Shown: in pieces, positions 35,450-47,632 of the stretch | How positions within the stretch are numbered: position 1 is the stretch's first letter | Layout of the letters: the number at the start of each line of letters is the position of its first letter | Source: Morella rubra | Taxonomy: Eukaryota; Streptophyta; Magnoliopsida; Fagales; Myricaceae | Reading direction: 5' to 3' | Assembly (NCBI GenBank): GCA_003952965.2 | Contig: CM025851.1 | Coordinates: 1,761,307 to 1,825,306 of the forward strand | DNA length: 64,000 nt | Program-made: the position numbers and the translations under genes | Notes under the pieces: generated by a model | What the model was told of the DNA's origin: nothing | Databases searched by the model: none | What the model saw: only the letters and a program-made list of their open reading frames with translations

Positions 35450-38400
35450 ATAATTTTTTCAACCTAATTATATATATACAAGATAGAACACTAAAAATTC
35501 TAGAATTTTCTAATATAGTGCGAGCCTCCAGTCCAAGACATCTTCTATTTTATAATTTTTCAATACCTCAAAACACATTATCATCGTCTATCCAAATTTA
35601 TAGTTTAAAACCCTTATTAAAAATGCACATAATCAAATAAATACCATCACAGGTAATTTATTCTCAGCAAAAACAAAACACAAGGAAATAGACAGATATC
35701 CAATAAATCATGCCAGAGATGGACAAACTAAACAATAATTTGTAGAGATAATAAACAATAAATTATAATGTACTAGCATATGAAGATACAAAACACGAGT
35801 GAAATCAATAGTGGCACCACTTTTATAAGAGAGTGTATTTTTTTTTCTACTCCTAAAAAGTGTCCACTTTTAGTGATTGTTTTTAGATTTGTTTCTTTTA
35901 AGTAATTAGTATTTATTTATGACACTTTGATTGATTATATAGTAAATGGGAGTATCTCACAATAAAATTTGGTTGTGATTTCATTAGGAGGCGAAGCCCG
36001 CGTTGAGCTTCAGAAAATTCAAGACCTCAGCGAGGCACGGAGAGCTTCAGAAAATACCAAATTGTTAACAGTTGTCGAAAGCTCTGAGTCTGACGTCGCT
36101 CCAGCCTCCAGGTGTCTCGCCAAGGGAAAAAGATCTTCGAAATAACTGCTTTGCTATTCTAATTCAGTTTCCTTAGTGCGGACACTTCCCATTCCCTTTC
36201 CGTGGATGAACCAAAAGGCAAAGGACGATCATAAATATTACTTAGCGCAGGAGATACAAAATCAAACCACACAGAATCTCAGGCCTCTGTTTTCTGGGTG
36301 TAGATGAAAAGATTATCCGATGAAAAATGGTCATGTTCAGCAATAAAGATTTGTCGGGCTGATACAATTCCCATTGATCTACAGAGGAAATCTTGGAGAA
36401 TCACTTTAGGGTTAGTTCATCAATTGAATCTTCTGGATTTCAACACGCAAAAAACAAAGAAATGAGTCAGACTCCGCAAAACGATATGACCTGTTCAGAG
36501 CTTCCCAAGTTCTTCCTTTCCAGAAAAGCCAGCATCTCCTCGTCTGTTATTTCGACTAGGCATTCGGTCTGCCTCATTGCGTCCGTTTCTTCCACTCTAC
36601 TCGCCTTCTCGACCCCAGCCAGTGGCGCTTACCGGACTTCGTCCGTACTTTACGAGAAAGCGACCCACCAACATCTCCCACCTCCTCTTCGGGCAACGGT
36701 AAAAAAGCGCAGCCATACACGAGCTCTGTGGAACCCCAACACCACTCTGTTTCGTCTGGTCGAAGAGAACCGGAGATAGCGTCTCCCTACAAGGCGGCAT
36801 ATCGTCCCGTATCGGATATCGAGACTGTCCCATTCAAATACACGAGCTCCCAATCCGCCGTTTATCTCCCGAATCGTTATAGAAAGTTTCAGGCTCGGTT
36901 ACCAACGTGGTCTTGTGATGGGACATGATACGTGTTTTTCAAGAGAACTATTTCGTTTAGCATACGATCACAATCAAATGTACTACATTGGGAGAATTCG
37001 GAAAGTGCGGAACAAGACCTCTCCACTCGTACGAATGGCTTTTGTGTGGTGATTCCTATTAGTTACCCTTTAGCCTCGCTCGTCAAATATTCACTTGTCT
37101 CGATAGTACTACAATTTCTACGGCTCCGATCAGAGGGTGGCTTGCGGGGCGAGACGTGTTCTTCACCAAACAAAGTTCCATCAGTACGCTTTATTCGAAT
37201 GTCGTCTTTACACGTGGCTGGCTGTTAGTTTTTTTTTTTTCGACTGGTTGCAAGTGTTCTTTGCTCGAGCGACTCACCCGACATTCGAACGGCGGGGTCT
37301 AAGACTCTTAACGTGTAAGTGTTCTTTTGTGCCGTTGGAGTTGGTTACCTACCTTTGGTTTAGGTTTGACAATTAAGTAAAATTTTAAATCGACACAGGG
37401 TTTTGAAGGATTTTGAAAAATTCATTGAGTTTTTTTAAAAAAATTTAAGTGAATATAATATCATTTCATCAAATTCCTTAAAGTCAAAAGAAATCTTTTG
37501 TCTGTGATATTGTACGGGTGACCAGTAGAGTTGTGTCAACTCTTCTTCTTTTTTTCTTTAGGACATGTTTTGTCCGCCTTACCGAAAGTCTCCTCATCTC
37601 GTCGAATGTCCCTCACTACGGACATGTTACTACACTAAAGTTTTTTAAGATCCACGTCTTTTCACCCATCCAGCGGTTGCTTTATTTATGCTCGTGACAT
37701 GTGGCGGGCACGAAGCTCTAAGGACACGTGTTGTGATCATTTAGTTGAGTTTCGGAACTTTAGCATTTGTTTGGATGGGTTGTGAAATGTTTTTGGGTTG
37801 GAGGATTTTTTTAGTTGAAAAAGTCGTTTAGGGTCGATGAAGGTATAGAGTTGGTAAAAAAAAGTGATTGTAAAATTATTTTAAAAAAAAATTATGTATA
37901 GATTTAAAATTTGAAATGTTAATAAATTTATAGAAATTATATTTAATTTTATTAAATTTTGTGAAAAAATAGTTAAAATATTAGAGTAGTAGTGGTTCTA
38001 AACTTTTGAAAAATGATTTGGGTATTAAATAATAGTTGGTTTTGATAAAAATTGGAGGTAAAGGTGTCATTGTAAATATAATTAATAAGGACAAAAGAGT
38101 CAGCTAACCTATGTGGGAAAATTTTGATGGCACTTTTATTTTTTCATTTGAATTTTGCAAAAAATTTAACATTTTCCCGTTTTGCAAACACGTCCTTTAT
38201 TAAGATCAACATCATACCCGTCTTAGAATCCAATGAAAATGGTCTCATTTTATGAGAGAATAATGGGAGAGGATCTTTTCATTAGGCAGTTTTTAGACCA
38301 TACGAGAAGTCATGCCCAATGGTAATATGCCTATGGCTATGGCAATCAATTTTTCAATTTGTATATATAATTGCCAGAACTATTTACCAGGCCTTTTTGC

Positions 38401-39045
38401 TATGCGATAATGACTCTCTTTGTTGTTCTAATTTTTTTTCTTACAGTTTGATATTAGAGGGGATCCGTATGGTATTCTAGCAGCACACCCGCTGGCACCA
38501 CTTCTGTCACTCCATCACCTTGACTACTTGGAACCTATATTCCCCAACCAGACCCAGATAGACTCTGCGAAGTCCCTCATGCGTGCATACCGACTCGACC
38601 CGAGCCGAATCCTCCAGCAGAGTTTTTGCTACGACCTCAAGCGTAAATGGTCGGTATCGATTGCGTGGGGATACAGCATTCAGATTTACACGTCATTATT
38701 AACGGCTAGGTTTTTGGAGAGGCCATTGCTGACCTTTAAGACGTGGCGGAGTTGGAATAATGGACCTTTCACGTTCAATACCCGACCCCTGAGTTCTGAC
38801 CCGTGTGACCAGCCTGTTACTTATTTTTTGAACGAGGCTGTGGAGGTGGCGAAGAGTGGGACTGTGACTACTTACAAGAAGTTTGCGGCTAAGCAAGGGA
38901 ATAGTTGTGGAAGAGCAGACTACGCCCGCGCAACCGCTGTGCGGAGAATTAGAGTCTCTTCATTGAAGATGGATCCAGAGTATTGGAGAAAGGTACGTGC
39001 ATGATAACCTAAAACTTTATAATAAAAAAACTATTGAAGTGATTT
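35450..39045. repeat. Tandem 3.5-kb unit, copy 2 (DUF604 locus)
   Basis: Second unit, directly abutting copy 1. It is nearly identical to copy 1 over 35985-36320 and 38385-38980 and noisy in between. Past about 39045 the sequence is unique and contains the true last exon of the gene. Confidence 0.85.
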
Positions 39046-39637
39046 TTACAAATATAATAACAAAAGAAATAAAAATTCTCATGCGTACGTACGTGCATGA
39101 AAGTTCGAGCTAATTAGCTCACGCATGCTAGCCGCTAGGTCTGCTAAGTATTAAAATGAGAGGTGTTGGACCGCCTACCTAGCGCGATTAATTATGAAGG
39201 TGACACGTGGTATAATGTCAACTCTAATTGTCAACTCATGCACCTATTGGAGTTTGAATTCCTTATTTGATTGTTCATTCCATTATTATGGAAGAGAGAG
39301 GACCGTTTAAGGAGCAGCTCACCGACAACAGAAATGCTGATAATTGGTTGAATATTGTAGAAGATTAATAAAATCTGAGGTTTTTTGCATTTTAAATTTT
39401 GGTTAGCATAATTTAAGGATGTTTTTTTTTTCCTCTTCCTCTTTCTAAGCCCATATGTGTGTGTGTTTTAAGAGTTAAAGAATTGAGTATTGGTGGACTA
39501 ACTAGTTGTTTTTATTACTGTATGAGCAGGCCCCACGTAGACAATGCTGCGAGATTATGGAAGATGGAAGCATGAAAAGTGGTTATATGCAAATTAGGAT
39601 CAGAAAGTGTAAACGTTTCGAAACTATTACCATTTAG
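36304..39637 (+). pseudogene. DUF604 / GT31-like glycosyltransferase gene, tandem copy 2 (damaged exon 1, complete 3' end)
   Basis: Candidate ATG at 36304. Exon 1 contains a readable family block TNISHLLFG near 36670 and fragments around 36830-37020, but frames shift repeatedly and the GT donor present in copy 1 has lost a base. Exon 2 (38447-38992, 182 codons, phase 0 at both ends) is intact: FDIRGDPYG, SLHHLDYLEPIFPN, SFCYDLKRKWSVS, FKTWRSW, DPCDQPVTYF. The last exon (39530-39637) encodes APRRQCCEI and ends with TAG; the paired Cys near the C-terminus is typical of DUF604. This is therefore the locus with the original 3' end. Some positions lost here are kept in copy 1 and the reverse. Probably one real gene whose first exon is corrupted in this assembly, or two decayed copies. 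Confidence 0.8.
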
Positions 39638-42440
39638 GTAGTGTTTGTGGGAAATTTTTTATTCATCCAAATTTTTTGAATGCAGACATATTTAACTCAA
39701 AATTTTGATCAAGAAAAATAATAATAAAAAAGATTCAAAATTAATCTCTCTGTTCTTATCGAATCATCAATCTCTTCATTCTTGTCCCCTCTTATTTTTT
39801 CCTACTTTTTCTCAAAATATAATTAAACTCTAATTCTATTTCAATTATTTTCCTAATTTGCAAACAGGATACTGGTGTGAATATGCCCTTTTTTTTTTAA
39901 TCCAAATAATTGAAATGGGGAGGAAAGAATTAAGTGGAGCGGCAAGTTTTTTGGGCGTCACATATGATGGGAATAAAGCATCTCGCAGTAGTGGAGAACG
40001 TGTGAGATGCCCCGTACGTTATACATCCCACATAATGCGCGCCATTCTTTGATATTACGCAACTTCTTTATATGGATGGCATAATGCTTGTCCTTCGTTG
40101 CTGTGGTTGTGCAGGGTAGACCACCCAAAATGAAAGATGTTCCGAATTGACATCAACATTTGCTAGCAAGGAAGCTAAAAGAGAATTGGAAAAAAGAGAG
40201 GTCATGATTTAGGGAGCTAAAAAGAGTGACATGAATCATGATTCATGTGGGAGCTTAAGCTTTTGTATTTGTCAAGATTGTGGAACAGTAATGTTAAAGA
40301 GTTGAACAAGCCGAATGACTTACTTTCTGTATATGGGCTTTTGTGTTGGTCGAGATTGTGGCCTATAACTTTTCAATCGTCCATTAAAAATCTTCCAAAT
40401 GCAGCCCAAAATTGCATATATAATTTGTCGTCCGAGGAATAGAATCAGACAAAATTAAAGTGTTAGAGTCAAGCCCACGCCGAGAAAATTAAAGTTTTAG
40501 CTCATGTCAATGGGTACTTAAAGAAGATAGAAAACTTGACGATTTGGACTCGTTAGTTAGCCCAAACGACACACGGGGCCGAATCGCTCTCAATAATGCT
40601 TTGGCCCCCTTACAGAAATAAATGCTGATGAGCGATCGCTGGTAATATAATGATTTATTTTCCTCCACGGGCAATTATTTATTTTTCTTTTCTCTTTTTG
40701 AATATTTATCTGTACAGAAAATACATAAGCTTAACAAATTATTAGCCAGATAACAGCTTGAAAGTGTAGAGGCAAAAACAAAAAAAATATCATGAAAACT
40801 GTAAGGTTTTAAAATATTGGCATATTTATTTACGTATATCATTATTTCTACATGACCTTCTTTTCTCTTTCTTTTTGTTTTTGTTTTTTCCTATTTATCA
40901 ACAGTGAAAAGTTGTACAGAATAGCATTTTTTTGTAAAATCGCTTGAGATATATTGAAGCAGAACCTATTGCCTCGATAAACAACAAGTCGTCATAACAA
41001 AAGTATTTGTCTCGAACTTTTCCGCCTTAATAAAACCATGTTTTTTTTTTGGGTGAAAAATAAAACCATGGTTTGCCACAAATCACTCTGATGGAAAAAG
41101 ATCGCGACGTGGGATTTGAGAAGTCAAAACGACGACGGTTATCACTGTCCTTGAAAATTACATTGGCAGCCGCTCCTTTCGTCACTTTTTCAAAGACGCG
41201 AAACAATTTCCTGTGGGTTTTCCGATATGAAAATTCTTTCCAGGGGGTTTTTCACAAATTTCCCTCGTAAATTCATTTTGTCTGCTCTGTCTCAAAGTCT
41301 TCCTTGCTTTTCCTTGCTAGAACCTCCCCCCCACCCCACAATTTCCCGGACGTATCCCAAACTTTGGATCTGCAAAGGTACGCCATTGTTGTCTGTGGAT
41401 CTCTACCATTCACGGCGCAGTTTCGTTCTCTGCAGTTATCACTTTTTATTTGTCCAGTTCTTTTATTTTATTGTTCATTTTTCAACGACCGTCCTATTGA
41501 CTCCAGAACAGAATGCAATTTCGAATCTTAATTTTGGGCAGTTGGGTTAGAAGTCTCTCTGAACTAAGCCAAACACTCGTATATAGTTTGGTTTCTTTTC
41601 ATGTATTTTCCAGGCGAGCCAACGATGGAAGATCCGTAGTTTACTGTACTTTTTTCTCAGCTCATAGGCTATGATCTGGTTGAAATAACGCTTAGAGTAC
41701 CATATTGGGTCGTGTTGTTGAATTGGATCTCAAATTTGTATTATACGTATTTCTCGTCTTTGGGTTCAAGTAGGAGGATTTGACCTAGATAATTCAATTG
41801 AGGTGTTTTTTAAAGTATAAATCAGTGGGAATTTATGTCTCATTTTGTAGTTATTGATGAAATCCTGTTGTTTTGGGTGCTTCGGATGACAGTGTGTTCC
41901 AAGACAGACATTAGAAACGAAAATAGGGGATGATGCTCTGCATTTTTGTGGCATTTTGAGAATGCCATTGTGGGTTCCAAAAAATAGAGGTTTGTCCTGA
42001 GTTGTTTTCGCACACTCTGTCGTACAAAACTAGCTGTGTTGTAGCACACCAGACATCGGAGTGTCCTAGAAGTACAAAACATAATGAAAATGCTTAGAGT
42101 CTGAGCACAGAGCTTGGTTGCTTTAACAGAAATAACTTTAGGCCAGCTACATTCAAACCTTTGAGCAAGCTGGATATACTTTCATTCTATATGTTTATGC
42201 ATCTAAAAGTGCTAACTACCTAATCAGTAATGCTGATATGCTGGGGAAAGTCTTGCAATTTTCTTCTCTCTGACAGTTTTTTCACTTTCTACTACTTATC
42301 CGACTTCTGAAAATCCCTTATAATTATGTGTTCCTTTTCTCTATGTAGTTATGCTCTGGCTTGGGTTCCTCTGTGTTGTTGTGGAGCAGTTGGTACACGC
42401 AGGTAGACTGTAGGTTCTATACAACAGATATTGCTCAAAA
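39638..42440. other. Intergenic region and GNOM 5' leader
   Basis: 39.6-41.2 kb is AT-rich with nothing recognisable. From about 41230 the DNA becomes pyrimidine-rich, as in plant 5' UTRs. A possible leader intron runs from the AAG/GTACGC donor at 41378 to the TGTAG acceptor at 42348; GNOM genes in other plants are known to have 5'-UTR introns. The short frames here overlap each other and carry no domain. Confidence 0.35.
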
Positions 42441-45400
42441 ATGGGGCGTTTAAAGCTGCAAACTGGAATCAACGCAATTGAGGAGGAACCTGAGGAATGT
42501 GATGCTACCCATTCTTATAAAGCTACTCTAGCATGCATGATTAATTCAGAGATTGGTGCTGTATTGGCAGTCATGAGGAGAAATGTAAGATGGGGGGGTC
42601 GTTATATGTCGGGTGATGATCAATTGGAGCACTCTCTAATTCAGTCTTTGAAAGCATTACGGAAGCAAATCTTTTCATGGCAGCATCAGTGGCATACTAT
42701 CAACCCTGCCGTGTATCTCCAGCCGTTTCTGGAGGTGATTCGGTCGGATGAAACTGGTGCGCCAATCACTGGTGTTGCTCTGTCGTCTGTGCACAAGATT
42801 TTAAGTCTTGATGTGATCGACCAAAATACCGTAAATGTTGAAGATGCTATGCACTTGATTGTTGATGCTGTCACTAGCTGTAGATTTGAAGTGACTGATC
42901 CTGCATCAGAAGAAGTGGTATTGATGAAGATATTGCAGGTTCTTCTGGCTTGTATGAAAAGTAAAGCATCTGTTATGCTGAGTAATCAGCATGTTTGCAC
43001 AATAGTGAATACATGTTACCGAATAGTTCACCAAGCAGGATCAAAAGGCGAGTTATTGCAGCGTATAGCTCGCCATGCGATGCATGAACTTGTTAGGTGT
43101 ATATTCTCACACCTTCCAGACGTTGATAACATGGAACATGCGTTGGTTAATGGCAGGAATACCATCAAACAGGAGGTATGAGAGTATTCTTTTTTCATAT
43201 CTTTTTGTTGTAATGTATCCTTTTTTCTCTGAAATACAGTGTAGTACATTCTGAATATATAAAGTGATTGTTATTTGTGCAGATTGGTGGGCTCAACAAT
43301 GATTATGCTTTGGGGAATAGGCAATCGGAGAATGGAAACATGGGTTCTGATTGTGATGTTCAACCAGTATCCACAAATATTGTTTCCACAGTTTCAGTTG
43401 CTACTGGGGTCGATGACAATACAATTGGGTCTGGCAACGGAAAGGAGGCTGTTTCCTTTGACTTGCAATTGCTGACTGAGCCATATGGGGTTTCTTGCAT
43501 GGTGGAGACATTTCACTTTCTATGCACTTTGTTAGATTCTGTTGAGCATATGGGAATGGGCTCCAGATCCGATACTATGGCATTTGATGAAGATGTGCCT
43601 CTTTTTGCATTGGGTCTGATCAATTCTGCCATTGAATTGAGTGGACCCTCCATTCTCAAACACCGGAGGCTGTTGAGTTTGATTCAGGATGAATTGTTCC
43701 GTTATCTAATGCAATTTGGCTTGTCAATGAGTCCACTTATTCTTTCAATGGTGTGCAGTACTGTTCTCAATCTGTATCATCATCTGCGAACAGAACTTAA
43801 ACTACAGCTTGAGGCTTTCTTTTCTTGTGTGATTTTGAGGCTTGCACAAAGCAGATATGGGGCTTCATACCAGCAGCAGGAAGTTGCGATGGAGGCTCTT
43901 GTTGACTTCTGCAGGCAGAAAACATTTATGGTGGAGATGTATGCTAACTTAGATTGTGATATAACTTGCAGTAATGTTTTTGAAGACCTTGCTAATCTGT
44001 TGTCAAAGAGTGCATTTCCTGTAAACTGTCCTTTGTCATCCATGCACATTCTTGCATTGGATGGTCTGATTGCTGTTATTCAGGGAATGGCAGAGAGGAT
44101 AGGCAATGCACCAGTTGGTTCTGAACACGCTCCAGTGAGTCTTGAAGAGTATACTCCATTTTGGATGGTGAAATGTGACAACTACGGTGATCCTAATCAC
44201 TGGGTTCCATTTGTCCGCCGAAGGAAGTACATCAAGAGAAGGCTGATGATTGGAGCTGATCACTTTAATCGTGATCCCAAGAAAGGGCTGGAGTTCCTTC
44301 AAGGAACACATCTCCTGCCTGACAAACTTGATCCCCAAAGTGTGGCTTGCTTTTTCAGGTACACTTCTGGCTTGGATAAGAATCTTGTTGGTGATTTCCT
44401 GGGAAACCACGATGAGTTTTGTGTTCAGGTTCTTCATGAATTTGCTGGGACTTTTGATTTCCAAGACATGCATTTGGATACTGCACTGCGGTTGTTTTTA
44501 GAAACTTTCCGACTACCTGGAGAATCACAAAAGATACAAAGGGTGCTTGAGGCATTCTCAGAGAGATACTATGAACAATCACCGCAGATCCTAGCAAACA
44601 AGGATGCTGCTTTGCTCTTATCATATTCACTCATAATGCTTAACACAGATCAGCACAATGTGCAAGTCAAGAAAAAGATGACAGAAGATGATTTCATCCG
44701 GAATAATAGGCACATCAATGGAGGCGGTGATCTACCTCGAGAATTCCTGTCAGAGCTTTACCAATCTATTTGTAAGAATGAGATCCGCACAATCCCAGAG
44801 CAAGGTGCTGGTTTCCCGGAAATGACTCCAAGCCGTTGGATTGATCTAATGCACAAATCCAAAAAAACCACTCCATTCATTGTGTCTGATTCCAGGGCCT
44901 ACCTTGACCACGATATGTTTGCTATAATGTCAGGCCCAACAATTGCTGCTATCTCGGTGGTATTTGACCATACAGAACACGAAGAGGTTTACCAGACATG
45001 TATTGATGGATTCTTAGCAGTTGCAAAGATTTCGGCATGCCATCATCTTGAAGATGTACTAGATGATCTAGTTGTGTCTCTCTGTAAGTTCACCACTCTC
45101 TTGAATCCATCGTCCGTCGAGGAGCCTGTGCTAGCCTTTGGTGATGATATGAAAGCAAGAATGGCAACTGTGACAGTTTTCACTATTTCCAATAGGTATG
45201 GTGATTACATCCGCACTGGTTGGAGAAATATTTTGGATTGCATCTTAAAATTGCACAAGCTTGGTCTTCTTCCAGCTCGTGTGGCCAGTGATGCAGCTGA
45301 TGAATCCGAGGTTTCTGCTGACACCGGACATGGGAAACCTCTCACTAGTTCTTTATCTTCAGCTCATATGCAATCCATGGGTACTCCTAGGAGATCCTCT

Positions 45401-46954
45401 GGATTGATGGGCCGGTTTAGTCAGCTCTTATCTCTTGATACTGAGGAGCCAAGATCCCAACCTACTGAGCAACAACTTGCTGCTCATCAACGCACCCTTC
45501 AGACAATTCAAAAGTGCCACATTGACAGTATATTTACTGAGAGTAAGTTTCTGCAAGCCGAATCTCTATTGCAGCTCGCACGAGCACTCATCTGGGCAGC
45601 TGGGCGGCCTCAGAAAGGGAACAGCTCTCCTGAGGATGAAGATACAGCAGTTTTCTGCCTGGAGTTGCTGATTGCTATTACCCTGAATAATAGGGACAGG
45701 ATTGTGCTTCTTTGGCAAGGTGTCTATGAGCACATATCAAATATTGTGCAGTCAACTGTAATGCCTGGTGCTCTGGTGGAGAAAGCTGTTTTCGGGCTCC
45801 TCCGGATTTGCCAGCGGCTGCTACCCTATAAAGAGAACCTTGCTGATGAACTTTTGAGGTCACTACAACTTGTTTTGAAGCTTGATGCCAGGGTTGCTGA
45901 TGCTTATTGCGAGCAAATTACGCAGGAAGTCAGCCGCCTTGTGAAAGCGAATGCCTCTCACATTAGATCCCAGTTGGGGTGGCGCACAATTACATCCCTA
46001 CTTTCCATTACGGCTCGGCACCCAGAAGCTTCTGAAGCAGGATTTGATGCTCTATTATTCATAATGTCTGATGGAGCTCACTTGTTGCCAGCCAATTATG
46101 TACTTTGTGTGGATTCGGCAAGGCAGTTTGCTGAATCTCGTGTCGGACAGGCAGAAAGGTCTGTTCGTGCCCTTGATCTTATGGCGGATTCTGTTCATTG
46201 TTTAGCGAGGTGGGCAAATGAGGCCAAGGAGGCAATGGGGGAGGAGGAAGCAGCAAAAACATCACTGGATATTGGGGAGATGTGGCTGAGGCTTATGCAG
46301 GGGCTGAGGAAAGTTTGTTTGGAGCAAAGGGAGGAGGTTAGAAATCATGCCATATTATCCTTGCAAAAGTGCTTGACAGGAGTGGATGAGATTAACCTTC
46401 CCCATGGTCTGTGGTTACAATGTTTTGATATGGTGATCTTCACTATGCTTGATGACTTACTTGAAATTGCCCAAGGGCACTCCCAAAAGGATCATCGAAA
46501 TATGGAAGGCACCCTCATCCTTGCGTTGAAGCTCTTGTCAAAAGTGTTTTTACAGTTACTCAATGACCTCTCACAGCTAACTACGTTCTGCAAACTATGG
46601 TTGGGTGTTCTCGGTCGAATGGAAAAATATATGAAGGTGAAAGTTAGAGGGAAGAGAAGCGAGAAGCTTCAGGAGCTAGTGCCCGATATCCTAAAGAACA
46701 CTTTGCTTGTTATGAAAACAAGAGGAGTGCTTTTGCAGAGGAGTGCATTAGGAGGAGATAGCCTGTGGGAATTGACATGGCTCCATGTGAATAACATATC
46801 TGTGTCATTGCAAAGTGAGGTCTTCCCTGATCAAGATTCAGAGCCACCACCACATAAGCAGGGTCAAACTGGGGTAGGTCCTGTATCTGATGAAATGGGG
46901 TCCGTCGCACCATATGAGTCAGCAGCTTCGGAAAGTGTTGGGACTGGAAGTTAG
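42441..46954 (+). CDS. GN: ARF guanine-nucleotide exchange factor GNOM (large GBF-type ARF-GEF)
   Basis: GDP/GTP exchange factor for ARF GTPases at endosomal/Golgi membranes, needed for polar recycling of PIN auxin carriers. Two coding exons, 42441-43175 and 43283-46954, joined in phase 0, give 1468 residues (Arabidopsis GNOM 1451). The N-terminal DCB domain (about 1-245, MGRLKLQTGINAIEEEPEE...) sits entirely in exon 1. The HUS region follows, then Sec7 at about 577-745 and the HDS domains with the conserved MGTPRRSSGLMGRFSQLLSLDTEE block. The catalytic 'glutamic finger' is Glu659 in LPGESQK, the equivalent of Arabidopsis Glu658 (changed in emb30-1). Met697 in LIMLNTDQHN equals Arabidopsis Met696, the residue that confers brefeldin A sensitivity, so this protein should be BFA-sensitive. 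No lesions seen. Convergent with TL15, 678 bp apart. Confidence 0.97.
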
Positions 46955-47085
46955 CATACTGTACAGTGTTTTGGCAGCTGGGACTAGTCTTTTAATGAAG
47001 GTTAACAAGCACGCATGATCATGAACGCTGAGCTGTTGCTATAGGAGATATATATGTTAAGAAATTTGAATTTACAGAAACTGAC

Positions 47086-47171
47086 AGATCACATCTTTGA
47101 TTTTCATTGGATCTGCTAGGTGCAAATTAGATCACATCTTTGATTTTCATTGGATCTGCTAGGTGCAAATT
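47086..47171. repeat. Perfect 2 x 43-bp tandem repeat in the GNOM 3' flank
   Basis: Two exact copies of a 43-bp unit starting AGATCACATCTTTG (47086-47128 and 47129-47171), 130 bp past the GNOM stop codon and so probably in its 3' UTR. The lack of any mismatch points to a recent duplication or an assembly slip. Confidence 0.9.
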
Positions 47172-47632
47172 AGCCTGGAATGCTGTAGATGATTGATTTG
47201 GTAGGCGCTTGTTGAAATGCCAGGAAACCTTTTTAGTAAATGCATAGAAGTATGGGTTTCTCCAACTATGGCATCATTCCTTTCTAATTAGGCTGAGAAC
47301 TTAAAAAAAAGTGTCCATTTTCCTTCGAGAATGTAATGGAATCCTCAAGCAAGTTTTTATAAGCTTTGCTAATCGATGTACAGATCTTAAAACAGAGAGG
47401 ACGGACGGCAAACAATTTAAAGGAAACAAAAAGAGAAACAATTAGCTGACCCTGGTTCATTTTGAAATGCACATTACACCCTTGCCTTCCAAAAAAAATG
47501 GACTGAATAACGCTATTATTGACTATTATACCACAATCAATACATTTAAATATAAAGTCGCAAATTCAACTCCAGTGGAAGCTGCAGCTCTTCCATCTGT
47601 CAAAACATAATGGTTTACTGGTGCAATGAAGG

